Shown here in pieces: positions 8,191-16,990 of a DNA stretch of 64,000 nucleotides (position 1 is the first letter of the stretch; each line of letters starts with the position of its first letter). The stretch comes from Oceanobacillus sojae (GTDB taxonomy: Bacteria; Bacillota; Bacilli; Bacillales; Amphibacillaceae): assembly GCF_007991515.1 (NCBI RefSeq), contig NZ_BJYM01000003.1:1-64000 (forward strand), given 5' to 3'. A program made the translations under genes and the position numbers. The notes under the pieces are model-generated. The model made no database searches, was not told the DNA's origin, and worked only from the letters and a program-made list of their open reading frames with translations.

Positions 8191-8520
8191 ATGAATAATA
8201 TTAAAGTAACAGACGTCTTTAAAGTACTTCAGGATCCAATACGTGTTCGAATAATTGAGATGTTGCGATTTGATCAGGAAAGGAGAGTTTTTTTACCGGA
8301 TACACTCGAATCAAAAGATGGGTTTTGTCCAGAGGATATATTGAATATTTTACAAGCAGAGGAGGTCCAAATTTCAAATACTAAATTGTCTTATCATCTC
8401 AAAGAACTGAGAAAAAATGAAATAATTTTTTTAGCCAAGGAGGGAAAAAGGAATTTTTATCTTTTTAACCAAAATGGGTTAAGACCAATTCTAAATTGGA
8501 TGAATCTTATCCATAAATAA
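8191..8520 (+). CDS. ArsR-type winged-helix regulator
   Basis: 109 residues from ATG 8191. The start LQDPIRVRIIEML and the recognition region ISNTKLSYHLKELRKNEII fit the ArsR-like winged helix. No ligand-binding cysteine cluster of the metal sensors is evident. An in-frame ATG at 8161 lies inside the promoter, so the mRNA probably begins at ATG 8191 and is leaderless; no Shine-Dalgarno sequence precedes it. It probably represses itself and the divergent MFS exporter through the palindrome at 8142. Confidence 0.8.
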   Translation: MNNIKVTDVFKVLQDPIRVRIIEMLRFDQERRVFLPDTLESKDGFCPEDILNILQAEEVQISNTKLSYHLKELRKNEIIFLAKEGKRNFYLFNQNGLRPILNWMNLIHK

Positions 8521-8572
8521 ATGTAAAATCAAAGTAATTAAATAATGATTTATCGCCTTATAGGAGGTTATT

Positions 8573-9484
8573 GTGAAAAGATATCAAATTTATCAAGTAG
8601 ATGTTTTTACGCAAGAAAAGTTTCAGGGAAACCCTGCTGGAGTAGTTCTGGACGCAGAAGGTTTAGATGTTAATCAAATGCAAAATATCGCCCGGGAAAT
8701 TAATTGTTCGGAGACGGCTTTTATTTTTCCTCCAGAATCATCTAATCATGATTTTAGGGTACGGTATTTTACGCCAACTACCGAAGTTCCTGTTTGTGGA
8801 CATGCCACCATAGCTGCTCTCTATGTATGGGCGCATCACAATAATATGACTGATTTTTCAAGAATCAAAATTAAAACGGAAGCCGGAATATTACCTATAG
8901 AGATTACAGAAAAAAATAATGATTATCAAATCGTTATAACGCAAGAGAAAATTGAATTTGGACCGATCATTAAAGGAACTGATAAAGAACGACTGCTTTC
9001 TGCCTTTGATCTTACACCGGATGCACTTCATAATCAGTGTCCGATTCAAATCGTTTCGACTGGACACTCGAAAGTACTGATTGGTATTAAATCAAGAGAT
9101 AAGCTTAATCAATTATCTCCTAATATGAATTTGCTTGTTAAGCTTAGTAAACATATCCAGTGTAATGGATACTTTGTTTTTACACTTGATTCAAAAGATA
9201 CCAATATATTAACTTACGGAAGAATGTTTGCACCGGCTATCGGAATAAATGAAGATCCTGTTACCGGAAATGCCCATGGTCCTGCGGGTGCTTATCTAGT
9301 TCAACATCAGTTGATGCCATTAAAAGGGAGAATGTTTCATTTCTCAGGAGTACAAGGTGAAGCAATAAAACGTACAGGGATAGTGGATGTTACCGTTCAT
9401 TGTAATAATCAAAAACCGGTACAAGTTCAAATTGGAGGTTATGCAGTTATCGTTTTTCAAGCAGAAATCACGATTGGAAATTAG
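8573..9484 (+). CDS. PhzF family isomerase/epimerase-like protein
   Basis: 303 residues, a full-length PhzF/YddE-type protein of two similar diaminopimelate-epimerase-like halves. QGNPAGVVLDA near 19, SETAFIF near 47 with the catalytic glutamate, CGHATIA near 75 and NEDPVTGNAHGP near 224 are family hallmarks. The physiological substrate in Bacillaceae is unknown. GTG is the start, behind TAGGAGG. It may share a transcript with the upstream regulator, 52 bases away. Confidence 0.9.
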   Translation: MKRYQIYQVDVFTQEKFQGNPAGVVLDAEGLDVNQMQNIAREINCSETAFIFPPESSNHDFRVRYFTPTTEVPVCGHATIAALYVWAHHNNMTDFSRIKIKTEAGILPIEITEKNNDYQIVITQEKIEFGPIIKGTDKERLLSAFDLTPDALHNQCPIQIVSTGHSKVLIGIKSRDKLNQLSPNMNLLVKLSKHIQCNGYFVFTLDSKDTNILTYGRMFAPAIGINEDPVTGNAHGPAGAYLVQHQLMPLKGRMFHFSGVQGEAIKRTGIVDVTVHCNNQKPVQVQIGGYAVIVFQAEITIGN

Positions 9485-9595
9485 TTCTGCAGCCAATTCA
9501 TATGCACAATATATTATTGTGTAGAGGAGCAATCCAAAAGAAGTGGAGAGAACCAGCAAATGGTATAGTAAAGAAAAATAACGGAGGTATCCTGT

Positions 9596-9964
9596 ATGAA
9601 AATGACAAAAGGAGAATTTGGTGGTGGAAATAACATAGCTTTAAAAATTCCTAAATTTAAATACAACGAGACAGTGCATTTTTATAAGGAGGTAATAAAA
9701 CTGCCGTACTTGGGTTTCATGTCGGATTCACATGCCTTTCAGTTAGGCGAAGCTACATTGTGGCTGGATTGTATGGATAATTATTCTCAACAGGATGTAT
9801 GGCTAGAGCTTCAGACAGACGATGTTAAGCACGCAGCAGAGTACTTACAGGAGAATCATGTTGATAGAAGAGATGAAGTGGAATTATACGAGAAATCAGA
9901 TGGTTATTGGATTTCGGATCCTTGTGGAACAATCCTTAGAGTCAATTTACGAAAACAGAATTAA
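9596..9964 (+). CDS. VOC family (glyoxalase/bleomycin-resistance-like) protein
   Basis: 122 residues with the vicinal-oxygen-chelate pattern: an N-terminal beta-alpha-beta unit (KFKYNETVHFYKEVI) and a C-terminal DPCGTILRVN strand. The final metal ligand usually found as Glu before the end is not obvious. Metal-dependent lyase, isomerase or drug-binding roles are all possible. GGAGG lies 8 bases upstream. Confidence 0.8.
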   Translation: MKMTKGEFGGGNNIALKIPKFKYNETVHFYKEVIKLPYLGFMSDSHAFQLGEATLWLDCMDNYSQQDVWLELQTDDVKHAAEYLQENHVDRRDEVELYEKSDGYWISDPCGTILRVNLRKQN

Positions 9965-10218
9965 AATAATCCAGGTATGTAAGTTTATGCGGCCGCAATT
10001 GAGCTGATTGAATCGGGTGTTATAAGCTTAATTTTTTGATTTTTATAATAAAATTGCACTGTTTTGCCTCTTTGGTTATGATTTTACCTAAAGGGGGATG
10101 AAAAAATATCTAAAATTGATATGTTGGTTAAAGAAGGAAGAGCATCTGGAAGTAAGGTAGACGGTTATTTATGGCCGAGAATTCAAAATGTTTCCCAGCT
10201 TGAAAGGAGAAGCCTCTT

Positions 10219-11463
10219 ATGATGAAACTCAGAGAACATAAAAGCTTTGTTCGTTTTTGGGTAGCTTCGGCCAGTTCGACCTTTGGTATGTTTATTTTGA
10301 CTCTGGCTCTTCAGGTATTGGTAGTGGTTAATATGGGAGGAAGCGCTGTAGATGTTGGCTGGGTATCAGCATCCAGGTGGATTCCTTATATACTACTTGG
10401 ATTACTGGCAGGGGTTTTGATTGACCGTTTCCATCGAAAGACTGTGCTGGTAGTCACTAATATTGGGCGTGGCATGCTGCTGGTTATGATTTGCCTGCTG
10501 GCAGTCACGGAGGTAATCAATATTGGCTGGTTAATGATCATGCTGATTCTATTTGGTGTCATGTCGCTATTTAATGATGCTGCGTACCAGTCCTTTGTGC
10601 CACAATTAGTTCCTCGTCCCTTGCTAATACGGGCTAATGCACGGCTGGAGCAAGTTTCAGCTGTTGCCGAAACGAGCGGGCCAGCAATTGCCGGTGGACT
10701 CGTCTCTTGGATTGGTGCTCCGTTTACTATTCTAGTAAACGCTGTTTCGTATTTATTTTCAGGAGTTCTAATGGCAACAATAAAGCATAAGCCTTTAGAA
10801 AAGTCTGCAACGGATGGCCGAATTGGCAAACAAATTAAAGAAGGTCTGCAATGGATGTACCGGCACCAATACCTTCGAACGCTTGCTTTAAATACGCATG
10901 CTTGGTTCTTATTTCATAGCATGATGATTACCATATTCGTGACATTTATTTTAATCGAACTGGGTTTTAAGGAATCCCTTCTTGGATTTTTACTTGCAGC
11001 AGGAGGAGTTGGTGCTGTAATTGGTACCTCCTTATCCAATCGAGCTGGCATGCGCTTCGGTGTTGGAAAGTCTATGGCTTTTTCCCGGATTCTTTATGGG
11101 CCGGCAGTGATTCTGATGGTACTTTCCCCGGCAGCGAATGACTCTGATACGCAGATTATTGCACTTATATTTGTGATCTTAGGTCAGCTTTTTTATGGTT
11201 TTGCTATGGGAATTGAAGGACCGCTTGAAATGGGATATCGCCAATCTGTTACTCCTTTGCACTTACAAGGCCGTATGAATGCCACTTTAAGATCGATCAA
11301 TCGTAGTATGGTGGTAATTGGTGCACCATTAGGTGGTGCAATTGCTGACGGGATAGGTTTTCGACAGGCTTTGTGGATTTCGATTGTTGGACTTATATTA
11401 TGTGGGCTATGGTTCGCGCTATCATCAATGCGGAAAGCTCAGTTTAAAGAAGATGATGAGTAA
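10219..11463 (+). CDS. MFS exporter, DHA3 (macrolide-efflux-like)
   Basis: 414 residues, about 12 membrane segments. The start REHKSFVRFWVASASSTFG and the motif GVLIDRFHRKTVLV between helices 2 and 3 are typical of the MefA-like DHA3 group. It would export a drug or siderophore using proton flow. AAAGGAG lies 9 bases before ATG 10219. The 254-base gap upstream holds only a 38-codon open stretch with no good start. Confidence 0.88.
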   Translation: MMKLREHKSFVRFWVASASSTFGMFILTLALQVLVVVNMGGSAVDVGWVSASRWIPYILLGLLAGVLIDRFHRKTVLVVTNIGRGMLLVMICLLAVTEVINIGWLMIMLILFGVMSLFNDAAYQSFVPQLVPRPLLIRANARLEQVSAVAETSGPAIAGGLVSWIGAPFTILVNAVSYLFSGVLMATIKHKPLEKSATDGRIGKQIKEGLQWMYRHQYLRTLALNTHAWFLFHSMMITIFVTFILIELGFKESLLGFLLAAGGVGAVIGTSLSNRAGMRFGVGKSMAFSRILYGPAVILMVLSPAANDSDTQIIALIFVILGQLFYGFAMGIEGPLEMGYRQSVTPLHLQGRMNATLRSINRSMVVIGAPLGGAIADGIGFRQALWISIVGLILCGLWFALSSMRKAQFKEDDE

Positions 11464-11519
11464 TATTTTCGATTTATGATATGATATTTGTAAAGTATTC
11501 GTGGAAAGGAATGATTATA

Positions 11520-11856
11520 ATGCCCATTCCAAATAAAAAAAATATTCGTATGCTGATTATCTGACCTGGGATGAAGGGGGAAGACTTGAATTAATTGATG
11601 GCGATATTTCAATATGTCACCTGCCCATTCACGCAGGCGTCAGCAGGTTCTCAGAGAGCTATCTACTGCTTTTTTTGTTTTCTTAAGAGAAAAGGAATGT
11701 GAAGTATTTTTTGCTCCTTTTGATGTGCGGTTATTAGTGGATAATAAGCAAGAAAATGATATAAATAATGTTGTTCAACCTGATTTATCTATTGTATGTG
11801 ATCAAGAAAAACTGGATGACAAGAGGTGTAACGGATCACCAGATATTTTTATGTGA
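11520..11856 (+). pseudogene. Uma2 family endonuclease pseudogene
   Basis: The reading begins at ATG 11520 behind GGAAAGGA, but Uma2-like sequence is spread over three frames. YADYLTWDEGGRLELIDGD lies in the second frame, and MSPAHSRRRQQVLREL to VVQPDLSIVCDQEKLDDKRC in the third. The frame changes fall near 11548 and 11602. The protein ends at TGA 11854, just where the conserved PDxxVEVLSPST core should follow, so the C-terminal third is also missing. The intact family is a PD-(D/E)xK-type nuclease domain of unclear role. Confidence 0.8.
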
Positions 11857-11888
11857 TAAGCTTTAGAGAAAAAATAGGAGGAAAATAT

Positions 11889-12326
11889 ATGAAGGTTCAA
11901 CGAATAGATCATATAGGTATCATTGTAAATGATCTTCCTGCTGCTAAAGCCTTTTTTCTTGAGCTTGGACTTAGAGAGCTTGGGGAGGCGGAAGTGGAAG
12001 GAGAATGGGTGGAACAGATTATTGGGCTTCCTGATGTGAAAGAAACGGTAGCTATGTTAGAGGCACCCGGTGGGGAAGCAAAGATAGAACTGGTTAAATT
12101 CCATTCACCATTAGACGAAAATGATGTTCAGCATCCACTGCCAAATACACTGGGACTCAGGCATATTGCTTTTGCTGTTGAGAATATAGAAGCTATTGTT
12201 GCCAAATTGGAAAAGGCAGGCGCAGAGATCTTTGGTGAGATACAAAACTATGAAAATGTTTATAAATTATGCTACATTCGCGGGCCGGAGGGAATTATAT
12301 TAGAATTGGCGGAGAAAATTGGATAA
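11889..12326 (+). CDS. VOC family protein (methylmalonyl-CoA-epimerase-like)
   Basis: 145 residues with both halves of a VOC domain. The start RIDHIGIIVNDL carries the first metal-ligand histidine, LRHIAFAVENI near 93 the second, and GIILELAEK near the end the glutamate. The arrangement resembles methylmalonyl-CoA epimerase or glyoxalase I-like proteins. ATAGGAGG before ATG 11889 decides the start over an upstream in-frame ATG that overlaps the Uma2 remnant. Confidence 0.85.
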   Translation: MKVQRIDHIGIIVNDLPAAKAFFLELGLRELGEAEVEGEWVEQIIGLPDVKETVAMLEAPGGEAKIELVKFHSPLDENDVQHPLPNTLGLRHIAFAVENIEAIVAKLEKAGAEIFGEIQNYENVYKLCYIRGPEGIILELAEKIG

Positions 12327-12363
12327 AATAATGAAAGATAGTAGAACAACAGGTGACCAGCTG

Positions 12364-12425
12364 AGCAGGATATATTTCTGGAAATAAGGAAAAGCCTTTT
12401 TCACGAATATATCCTGCTTCTTTTT
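12364..12425 (+). terminator. Rho-independent terminator
   Basis: The 12-bp perfect stem AGCAGGATATAT (12364-12375) / ATATATCCTGCT (12407-12418) is followed by TCTTTTT. It ends the VOC gene and may also serve the DinB gene from the other side. Confidence 0.75.
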
Positions 12426-12491
12426 AGGAGTAAAGTGAATGAATTTTCATAGTTGCAAAATCCACAAATATGGATTTCTACCTTCATTAGG

Positions 12492-12962
12492 TTAGCTTTT
12501 AAATGCCTGAAATTCTATCACACGTTTCATTTCTTCTATTTTTCCGATATGAACGGCCTCATGAACATTTATAAAACCAGCTAACTCTCCAAAGGTTTCC
12601 AGTCCAAAGAAAGGTTTTTCAATTCTTTCCTGTAATTGTCCGGGAGGAATTTGTTTGAGACGCTGTAATTGATCCTTCAGCTGAGCAATCAGTGTATTTA
12701 CATCCGGTATATCTCCATTCCAATCAGCGGGCTTTGTACCTGTTTCAAATAATGCAACATAATTGTCAGGAAGGTTGTTCGTTTTTTCGGGAAAGTCAAA
12801 TATTAATTGTTCACAGGCCGTTAAAACATGACCTATATGCCAATGGATATTATTATTAAAAATATCTGGCTGTATATTGGCTATTTCTTGAGGAATGGAT
12901 TCTGCAACCTTAATAAACCAGCCTCTGGTCATTTCAAATTGTTTAAAAACTAATTCAGTCAT
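12492..12962 (-). CDS. DinB family protein (YfiT/BstA-like)
   Basis: 156 residues, a four-helix DinB-type protein. Metal-ligand histidines are visible in HWHIGHVL (residues 40-47) and HEAVHIGKI (around 134). Some family members are bacillithiol transferases of Firmicutes; others have no known function. It resembles the gene at 22109 in length and motifs (GSKPAxW, FLGxETxGE), so the two are paralogues. An AGAGGAG box lies upstream. Confidence 0.82.
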   Translation of the reverse strand: MTELVFKQFEMTRGWFIKVAESIPQEIANIQPDIFNNNIHWHIGHVLTACEQLIFDFPEKTNNLPDNYVALFETGTKPADWNGDIPDVNTLIAQLKDQLQRLKQIPPGQLQERIEKPFFGLETFGELAGFINVHEAVHIGKIEEMKRVIEFQAFKS

Positions 12963-13058
12963 ATGATTATCTCCTCTTTAAAAAATATCGACCTTATCGC
13001 AATCTTCCCGAAGATATCAGGTAATAAAAATCATATAATCCATTTTGGAGTATGCCTA

Positions 13059-13733
13059 TTAATTATCATATTTATGATGAAGGCGCCACCACTGATATGG
13101 CTTTGTTTTCGGCCATCCATCCGGTGAGTTTTCCCAGGTTTCCTGGCGTCCAAAAGGTGTCAGATCCAGGAATGTCCAGTTACTGCCGAGCGTCTCGATA
13201 CCGCGCCAGGATGTAAAGTAGGTTTGGTAAATACTGCTGCCGGCACGAAGGAAAACACTCAGACCGAAGCCTGATCCAGCACCGCTATCTGTGTTAAAAT
13301 CCTTATGACCAAACGTGGAGTACCATGGAATTGTCCACTCCATTTGCTTCTTTACCTGGCCAATTTCAGCATATGGTGCGCGAGATATAAGCGCGAAGGA
13401 AGTGTCACGGGCATGCAGGTGGGCAAGGTGGCCAATATTGTCTACAAACATCGAGCATCCAGAACAGGGTGCTTCATCTCCTGGTTCCAACATAAAGTGA
13501 TAGGTGAGAAGCTGACGACGTCCTGCAAATAGATCTAATAAACGGATTGTACCGTTCGGACCTTCAAGCATGTATTCTTTCTCCAAAGGGACCATTGGCA
13601 GCCTGCGGCGTTCTGCAGCCAACACATCTCGAGCACGAGTGGCTTCCTTTTCTTTTTTTAGCAATTTCTTGCGTGCAGTATGCCATTCATCACGGGAGAC
13701 AATCTCGGGCAATGCTGTGTTCTTTTCTGGCAT
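13059..13733 (-). CDS. DUF899 family thioredoxin-fold protein
   Basis: 224 residues, full length for DUF899. The start LPEIVSRDEWHTARKKLL, the segment LLDLFAGRRQLLTYHFM and the pair CSGCSMF near 91, in the position of a redox CxxC, are the family hallmarks. It is probably a cytosolic dithiol-disulfide protein of unknown partner. GAAAGGAG lies 7 bases before the ATG. Confidence 0.85.
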   Translation of the reverse strand: MPEKNTALPEIVSRDEWHTARKKLLKKEKEATRARDVLAAERRRLPMVPLEKEYMLEGPNGTIRLLDLFAGRRQLLTYHFMLEPGDEAPCSGCSMFVDNIGHLAHLHARDTSFALISRAPYAEIGQVKKQMEWTIPWYSTFGHKDFNTDSGAGSGFGLSVFLRAGSSIYQTYFTSWRGIETLGSNWTFLDLTPFGRQETWENSPDGWPKTKPYQWWRLHHKYDN

Positions 13734-13980
13734 GACGAATCTCTCCTTTCATAAGTAAATGATATGTTGCTTTGTATAGATATGGACTGTTTTGATGCTT
13801 CTTCTTTATCTTAGCATTCTTCGTTTTTATATAATTCTTCTCAATTGCTATGTTCCTGCTTGTTTTGGATCAAATCATTGTTATTCAGTGCGGTGACTGC
13901 TAAGACGATGTCCCATTTAATTTTTTCCACATACATAATGAATGGAAGATGGAATGCGTTTGCCAAAAAAATTCTAAAAC

Positions 13981-14021
13981 AAAAAAATCGCTATTAATTT
14001 CCTGTTAATAGCGATTTTTTT
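13981..14021. terminator. Bidirectional 17-bp terminator
   Basis: A 17-bp perfect stem (13981-13997 with 14005-14021), A-rich on one side and T-rich on the other, lies downstream of the ABC exporter on the minus strand. The surrounding 13734-14096 gap holds nothing else that I can recognise. Confidence 0.88.
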
Positions 14022-14096
14022 ATTTCAAAATAAGTTATATTCATAAAACTTACTAAAAAACACATGTAGCATTTTTTCTGACCATTTAAAAAAATA

Positions 14097-15824
14097 TTAA
14101 TCTGTACTGGATGTTTCCAAATACATCCTCCTGTAATATCCATGGTTTTTCATCAATTGTTCATGCGTGCCAATTTCCTCAATCCCTTTATTAGAAAAAA
14201 CGTATATCCTATCCGCATTTCTAATCGTTGAAAGGCGATGAGCAATGACAATCGTCGTGCGGTTCTCAGACAATCGTTCTAATGAATTTTGTACGATTCT
14301 CTCACTCCTATTATCCAATGAACTCGTAGCCTCATCAAAGATGACTATTTTTGGGTTCTTTAAAAAGACTCTAGCAATACTAAGTCTTTGCTTTTGCCCA
14401 CCGGATAATTTAGCTCCTTTTTCACCAATTAATGTTTGATAGCCATGGGGCAGCTGCATTATAAAATCATGTGCATTGGCTTGTTTTGCTGCCTCTATAA
14501 CACTTTTCTCATCTGCATTTGGTTTCCCGTATTTTATATTATCTATTATTGTACCGGAATACATATAAACATCTTGCTGAACGATACCAACCTGCTTCCT
14601 TAATGCAGTTAATTCCAAATCTTTGATATCCATACCATCTATTTGTATCTGCCCATATTGTATATCATAAAATCTTGGTATTAACGAGGCTATCGTCGAT
14701 TTCCCTATTCCGGACGGTCCAACGAAAGCAATGTACTCACCCGCATTGATTTTGAGATTTAAATGATTAATTATATTTTTCTCGTTATAACGGAAGGTAA
14801 CATTTTTAAATTCTATATTGCCACGTATATTGTCTAATTGTTGTGGTTTCGCTGAGTTTTTAATAGCTGGATCGATTTTTAAAATCTCATAAAATCGATT
14901 AAAACCGGATATTCCTTCTCTATATTGAACAGTCAGCTTAACAAACACTTGAATTGGTGTTGTGATATAAGTTATATATAAAATAAACGTTAATAAGTCA
15001 GTAATTGTAATGTCGTCCTGTAAAATTAATAAGGAACCGGTTACGATTATGATGATCGGAAGTGCTTGTGTGAGCGAATTTATTGATTCACTATAAAATG
15101 CTTCATTTTTGTGAACCAGCTTTTTAATTTCAATAAGCTGTTTATTATAATCTTTATACTGTTCCAATTCACTTTTTTCATTTGTGAATGCCTTTGTAAC
15201 CTTGCTTCCGTTTAATGAATTCTCCAGAAAACCGCTAATTTCTCCTGTCATTTCTTTGTCAGACTTATAAACATGGAAAAGCTTTCTTTGGAAATACCAT
15301 GTGATGCCCAAAAAAATGGGGACGAAGAGAAGCAGTACGAGTGTCAGCTTCATACTTATAAAGGAAAGTATGATAATAGCCCCGAAAAATCTTAATATAT
15401 ACATTAACAAATCTTCCGGACCATGATGATATAATTCGGATAAATTATATAAGTCATGCGTTAATCTGGATAATAAATTACCTGTACTGTTAGTATCAAA
15501 AAACGAATGTGGCTGCCGGTGTATATGGTGAAACAGTTCCTCACTCATATCCTTTTCCATTCTGTTCCCCATAACATGCCCATAATAATCAACAAAAATA
15601 TGAGCAAGAAATTGGATCAGGATTAGCGCAATCATGGATGCCCCTAACAAATAGATAAAAGATACATTTTCCTGAGAAAAGTTATTTATCAGGTTATCCG
15701 TCATATATTTTATGATTAGCGGAATCGAGAGCGTAATAATTGTGACTAATAATGATGCAAACAAAGTACCAGCAAAAATCTTCTTATATGGCCTGTAATA
15801 AGATATAAATTTTTTAATTTTCAT
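14097..15824 (-). CDS. ABC exporter, fused membrane and ATPase domains
   Basis: 575 residues. Six membrane helices occupy residues 1-320, followed by the nucleotide-binding domain with Walker A GPSGIGKST near 370, the signature LSGGQKQR near 470 and Walker B VIFDEATSSLD. It is a half-transporter that would dimerise to export a lipid, drug or peptide. AAGGAG lies 7 bases before the ATG. Repeats of TTGGTAA directly upstream (15844-15893) look like an operator. No regulator gene is adjacent. Confidence 0.92.
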   Translation of the reverse strand: MKIKKFISYYRPYKKIFAGTLFASLLVTIITLSIPLIIKYMTDNLINNFSQENVSFIYLLGASMIALILIQFLAHIFVDYYGHVMGNRMEKDMSEELFHHIHRQPHSFFDTNSTGNLLSRLTHDLYNLSELYHHGPEDLLMYILRFFGAIIILSFISMKLTLVLLLFVPIFLGITWYFQRKLFHVYKSDKEMTGEISGFLENSLNGSKVTKAFTNEKSELEQYKDYNKQLIEIKKLVHKNEAFYSESINSLTQALPIIIIVTGSLLILQDDITITDLLTFILYITYITTPIQVFVKLTVQYREGISGFNRFYEILKIDPAIKNSAKPQQLDNIRGNIEFKNVTFRYNEKNIINHLNLKINAGEYIAFVGPSGIGKSTIASLIPRFYDIQYGQIQIDGMDIKDLELTALRKQVGIVQQDVYMYSGTIIDNIKYGKPNADEKSVIEAAKQANAHDFIMQLPHGYQTLIGEKGAKLSGGQKQRLSIARVFLKNPKIVIFDEATSSLDNRSERIVQNSLERLSENRTTIVIAHRLSTIRNADRIYVFSNKGIEEIGTHEQLMKNHGYYRRMYLETSSTD

Positions 15825-15843
15825 TAATGTCTCCTTAATATGT

Positions 15844-15893
15844 TTGGTAATGATTTACCAATAAATTAAGGATGTTTATTTTATTGGTAAATC
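15844..15893. promoter_or_regulatory. Operator-like repeats upstream of the ABC exporter
   Basis: TTGGTAA occurs at 15844-15850, inverted at 15855-15861, and again at 15884-15890. The 13-base arms 15852-15864 and 15881-15893 pair perfectly. They lie 20-70 bases upstream of the exporter start on the minus strand and are well placed to bind a repressor. Confidence 0.55.
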
Positions 15894-15963
15894 AACATCG
15901 TAAACATTCCAAAAAAGTTCCGTATATGCGATCAATCACTGTGTTTGTTTTATTTAGCCTCAT
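15892..15963 (-). CDS. Short ORF (23 aa), possible leader or regulator remnant
   Basis: An ATG behind GGGAGG opens 23 codons that end inside the operator repeats, upstream of the ABC exporter on the same strand. The peptide (MRLNKTNTVIDRIYG and on) reads like the beginning of a regulator. It may be a leader peptide or the remaining start of a deleted repressor gene. Confidence 0.35.
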   Translation of the reverse strand: MRLNKTNTVIDRIYGTFLECLRC

Positions 15964-16132
15964 TTTATTTCCTCCCAACTCTTATTAATTGCATTTATTA
16001 TAACAGGGTAAAAATAATAGTCAATTCCGTAAATTCTTATAATTATTATGACTAGGTACTGTGAAAAGGATTGAACTATCAGGTGAATTGCAATAAGTTT
16101 AACCTAATAGATAAAAAGAATCGAGGGATGAT

Positions 16133-16738
16133 ATGGATCGCAAGTCACTAATTAAAAAGTTTGACAAGCAGGCAGAAAAATATGATAAAAGACGAAAAAA
16201 TGATCAATTGTACAGGTTTCGCGAACGGATTTTTCAAGAAGCAGAGGGAAAGGTTTTGGAGGTCGCTATTGGTTCGGGTCTTAATTTTCCCTTCTACAGT
16301 AGAGATATTGAATTGACTGGGGTGGACTTTAGTCACGAAATGTTGAAAAAAGCAGAGCGTGCGGCACAGGATTATCCATTTCAAACTACACTAATCCAAA
16401 AAGATGTTGAAAGACTTGATTTTAATGAGAACAGCTTTGATACAATCATATCCTCTACCAGCTTTTGCGCCTACCAACAGCCTGTCGAGGTCCTGAATCA
16501 GTTTCAAAAGTGGTGTAAGCCAGAAGGGAAAATACTTATGCTGGAGCATGGTATTAGTACAAATAAGCTCCTGGCAGGAATGCAAAAAATAGTGGATCCA
16601 TTGGCATTAAGAGCTGTGGGATGTCATCAGAACAGGAATATTTCTGCTATTGTAGAAAAGTCTGATGTAAAGCTTATCAGGGAAGAACGTTACTTAGCAG
16701 GTTCCTTATATTTGATTTGGGCGAAACCAGTTAATTAA
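16133..16738 (+). CDS. Class I SAM-dependent methyltransferase
   Basis: 201 residues. The SAM-binding motif VLEVAIGSGLNFPFY near 40, the acidic GVDFSHEML near 65 and DTIISSTSFCAY near 106 fit the UbiE/Methyltransf_11 group. PFQTTLIQKDVERLDF marks motif II. The substrate is unknown. It is a single gene followed by a terminator. Confidence 0.85.
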   Translation: MDRKSLIKKFDKQAEKYDKRRKNDQLYRFRERIFQEAEGKVLEVAIGSGLNFPFYSRDIELTGVDFSHEMLKKAERAAQDYPFQTTLIQKDVERLDFNENSFDTIISSTSFCAYQQPVEVLNQFQKWCKPEGKILMLEHGISTNKLLAGMQKIVDPLALRAVGCHQNRNISAIVEKSDVKLIREERYLAGSLYLIWAKPVN

Positions 16739-16779
16739 TGTATGCAAAAAAATGTTCCGAAAAAGAGATATGTTGTTTT

Positions 16780-16812
16780 GCCCTCTGGATTGGTTTATCT
16801 AAAGGGCTTTTT
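16780..16812 (+). terminator. Rho-independent terminator
   Basis: GCCCT (16780-16784) pairs with AGGGC (16803-16807), followed by TTTTT, just after the methyltransferase gene. Confidence 0.65.
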
Positions 16813-16828
16813 ACGTCAAATAATTAAC

Positions 16829-16930
16829 ATGTTATACACGCCTATTCCAGTAATCAGAACTATTCTCCAACCTCAATATATGTTATACAAAGTTTTCAGC
16901 ATTTCATACATATTCCCCCGCATGTTATAC
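16829..16930 (+). repeat. Three direct copies of ATGTTATAC upstream of the ABC/LytTR operon
   Basis: Exact copies lie at 16829-16837, 16880-16888 and 16922-16930. The spacings of 51 and 42 bases are close to five and four helical turns, so the copies face the same side of the DNA. They lie 60-160 bases before the operon start and could be sites for the encoded LytTR protein, although the usual LytTR spacing is tighter. Confidence 0.5.
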
Positions 16931-16990
16931 CATTCCTTCCCGCAGCCTTCCCTTCCTTTGCCATAATAGAAGTGAAAGGAGATGGTGACC

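Noticed and set aside
13305-13758. Plus-strand frames opposite the DUF899 gene
   Set aside because: They are antisense to a well-conserved coding region and have no start signals; they are shadows of it.
16742-16966. 74-codon frame upstream of the ABC/LytTR operon
   Set aside because: It runs through the methyltransferase terminator and the ATGTTATAC repeats, has no ribosome-binding site, and its composition is not protein-like.
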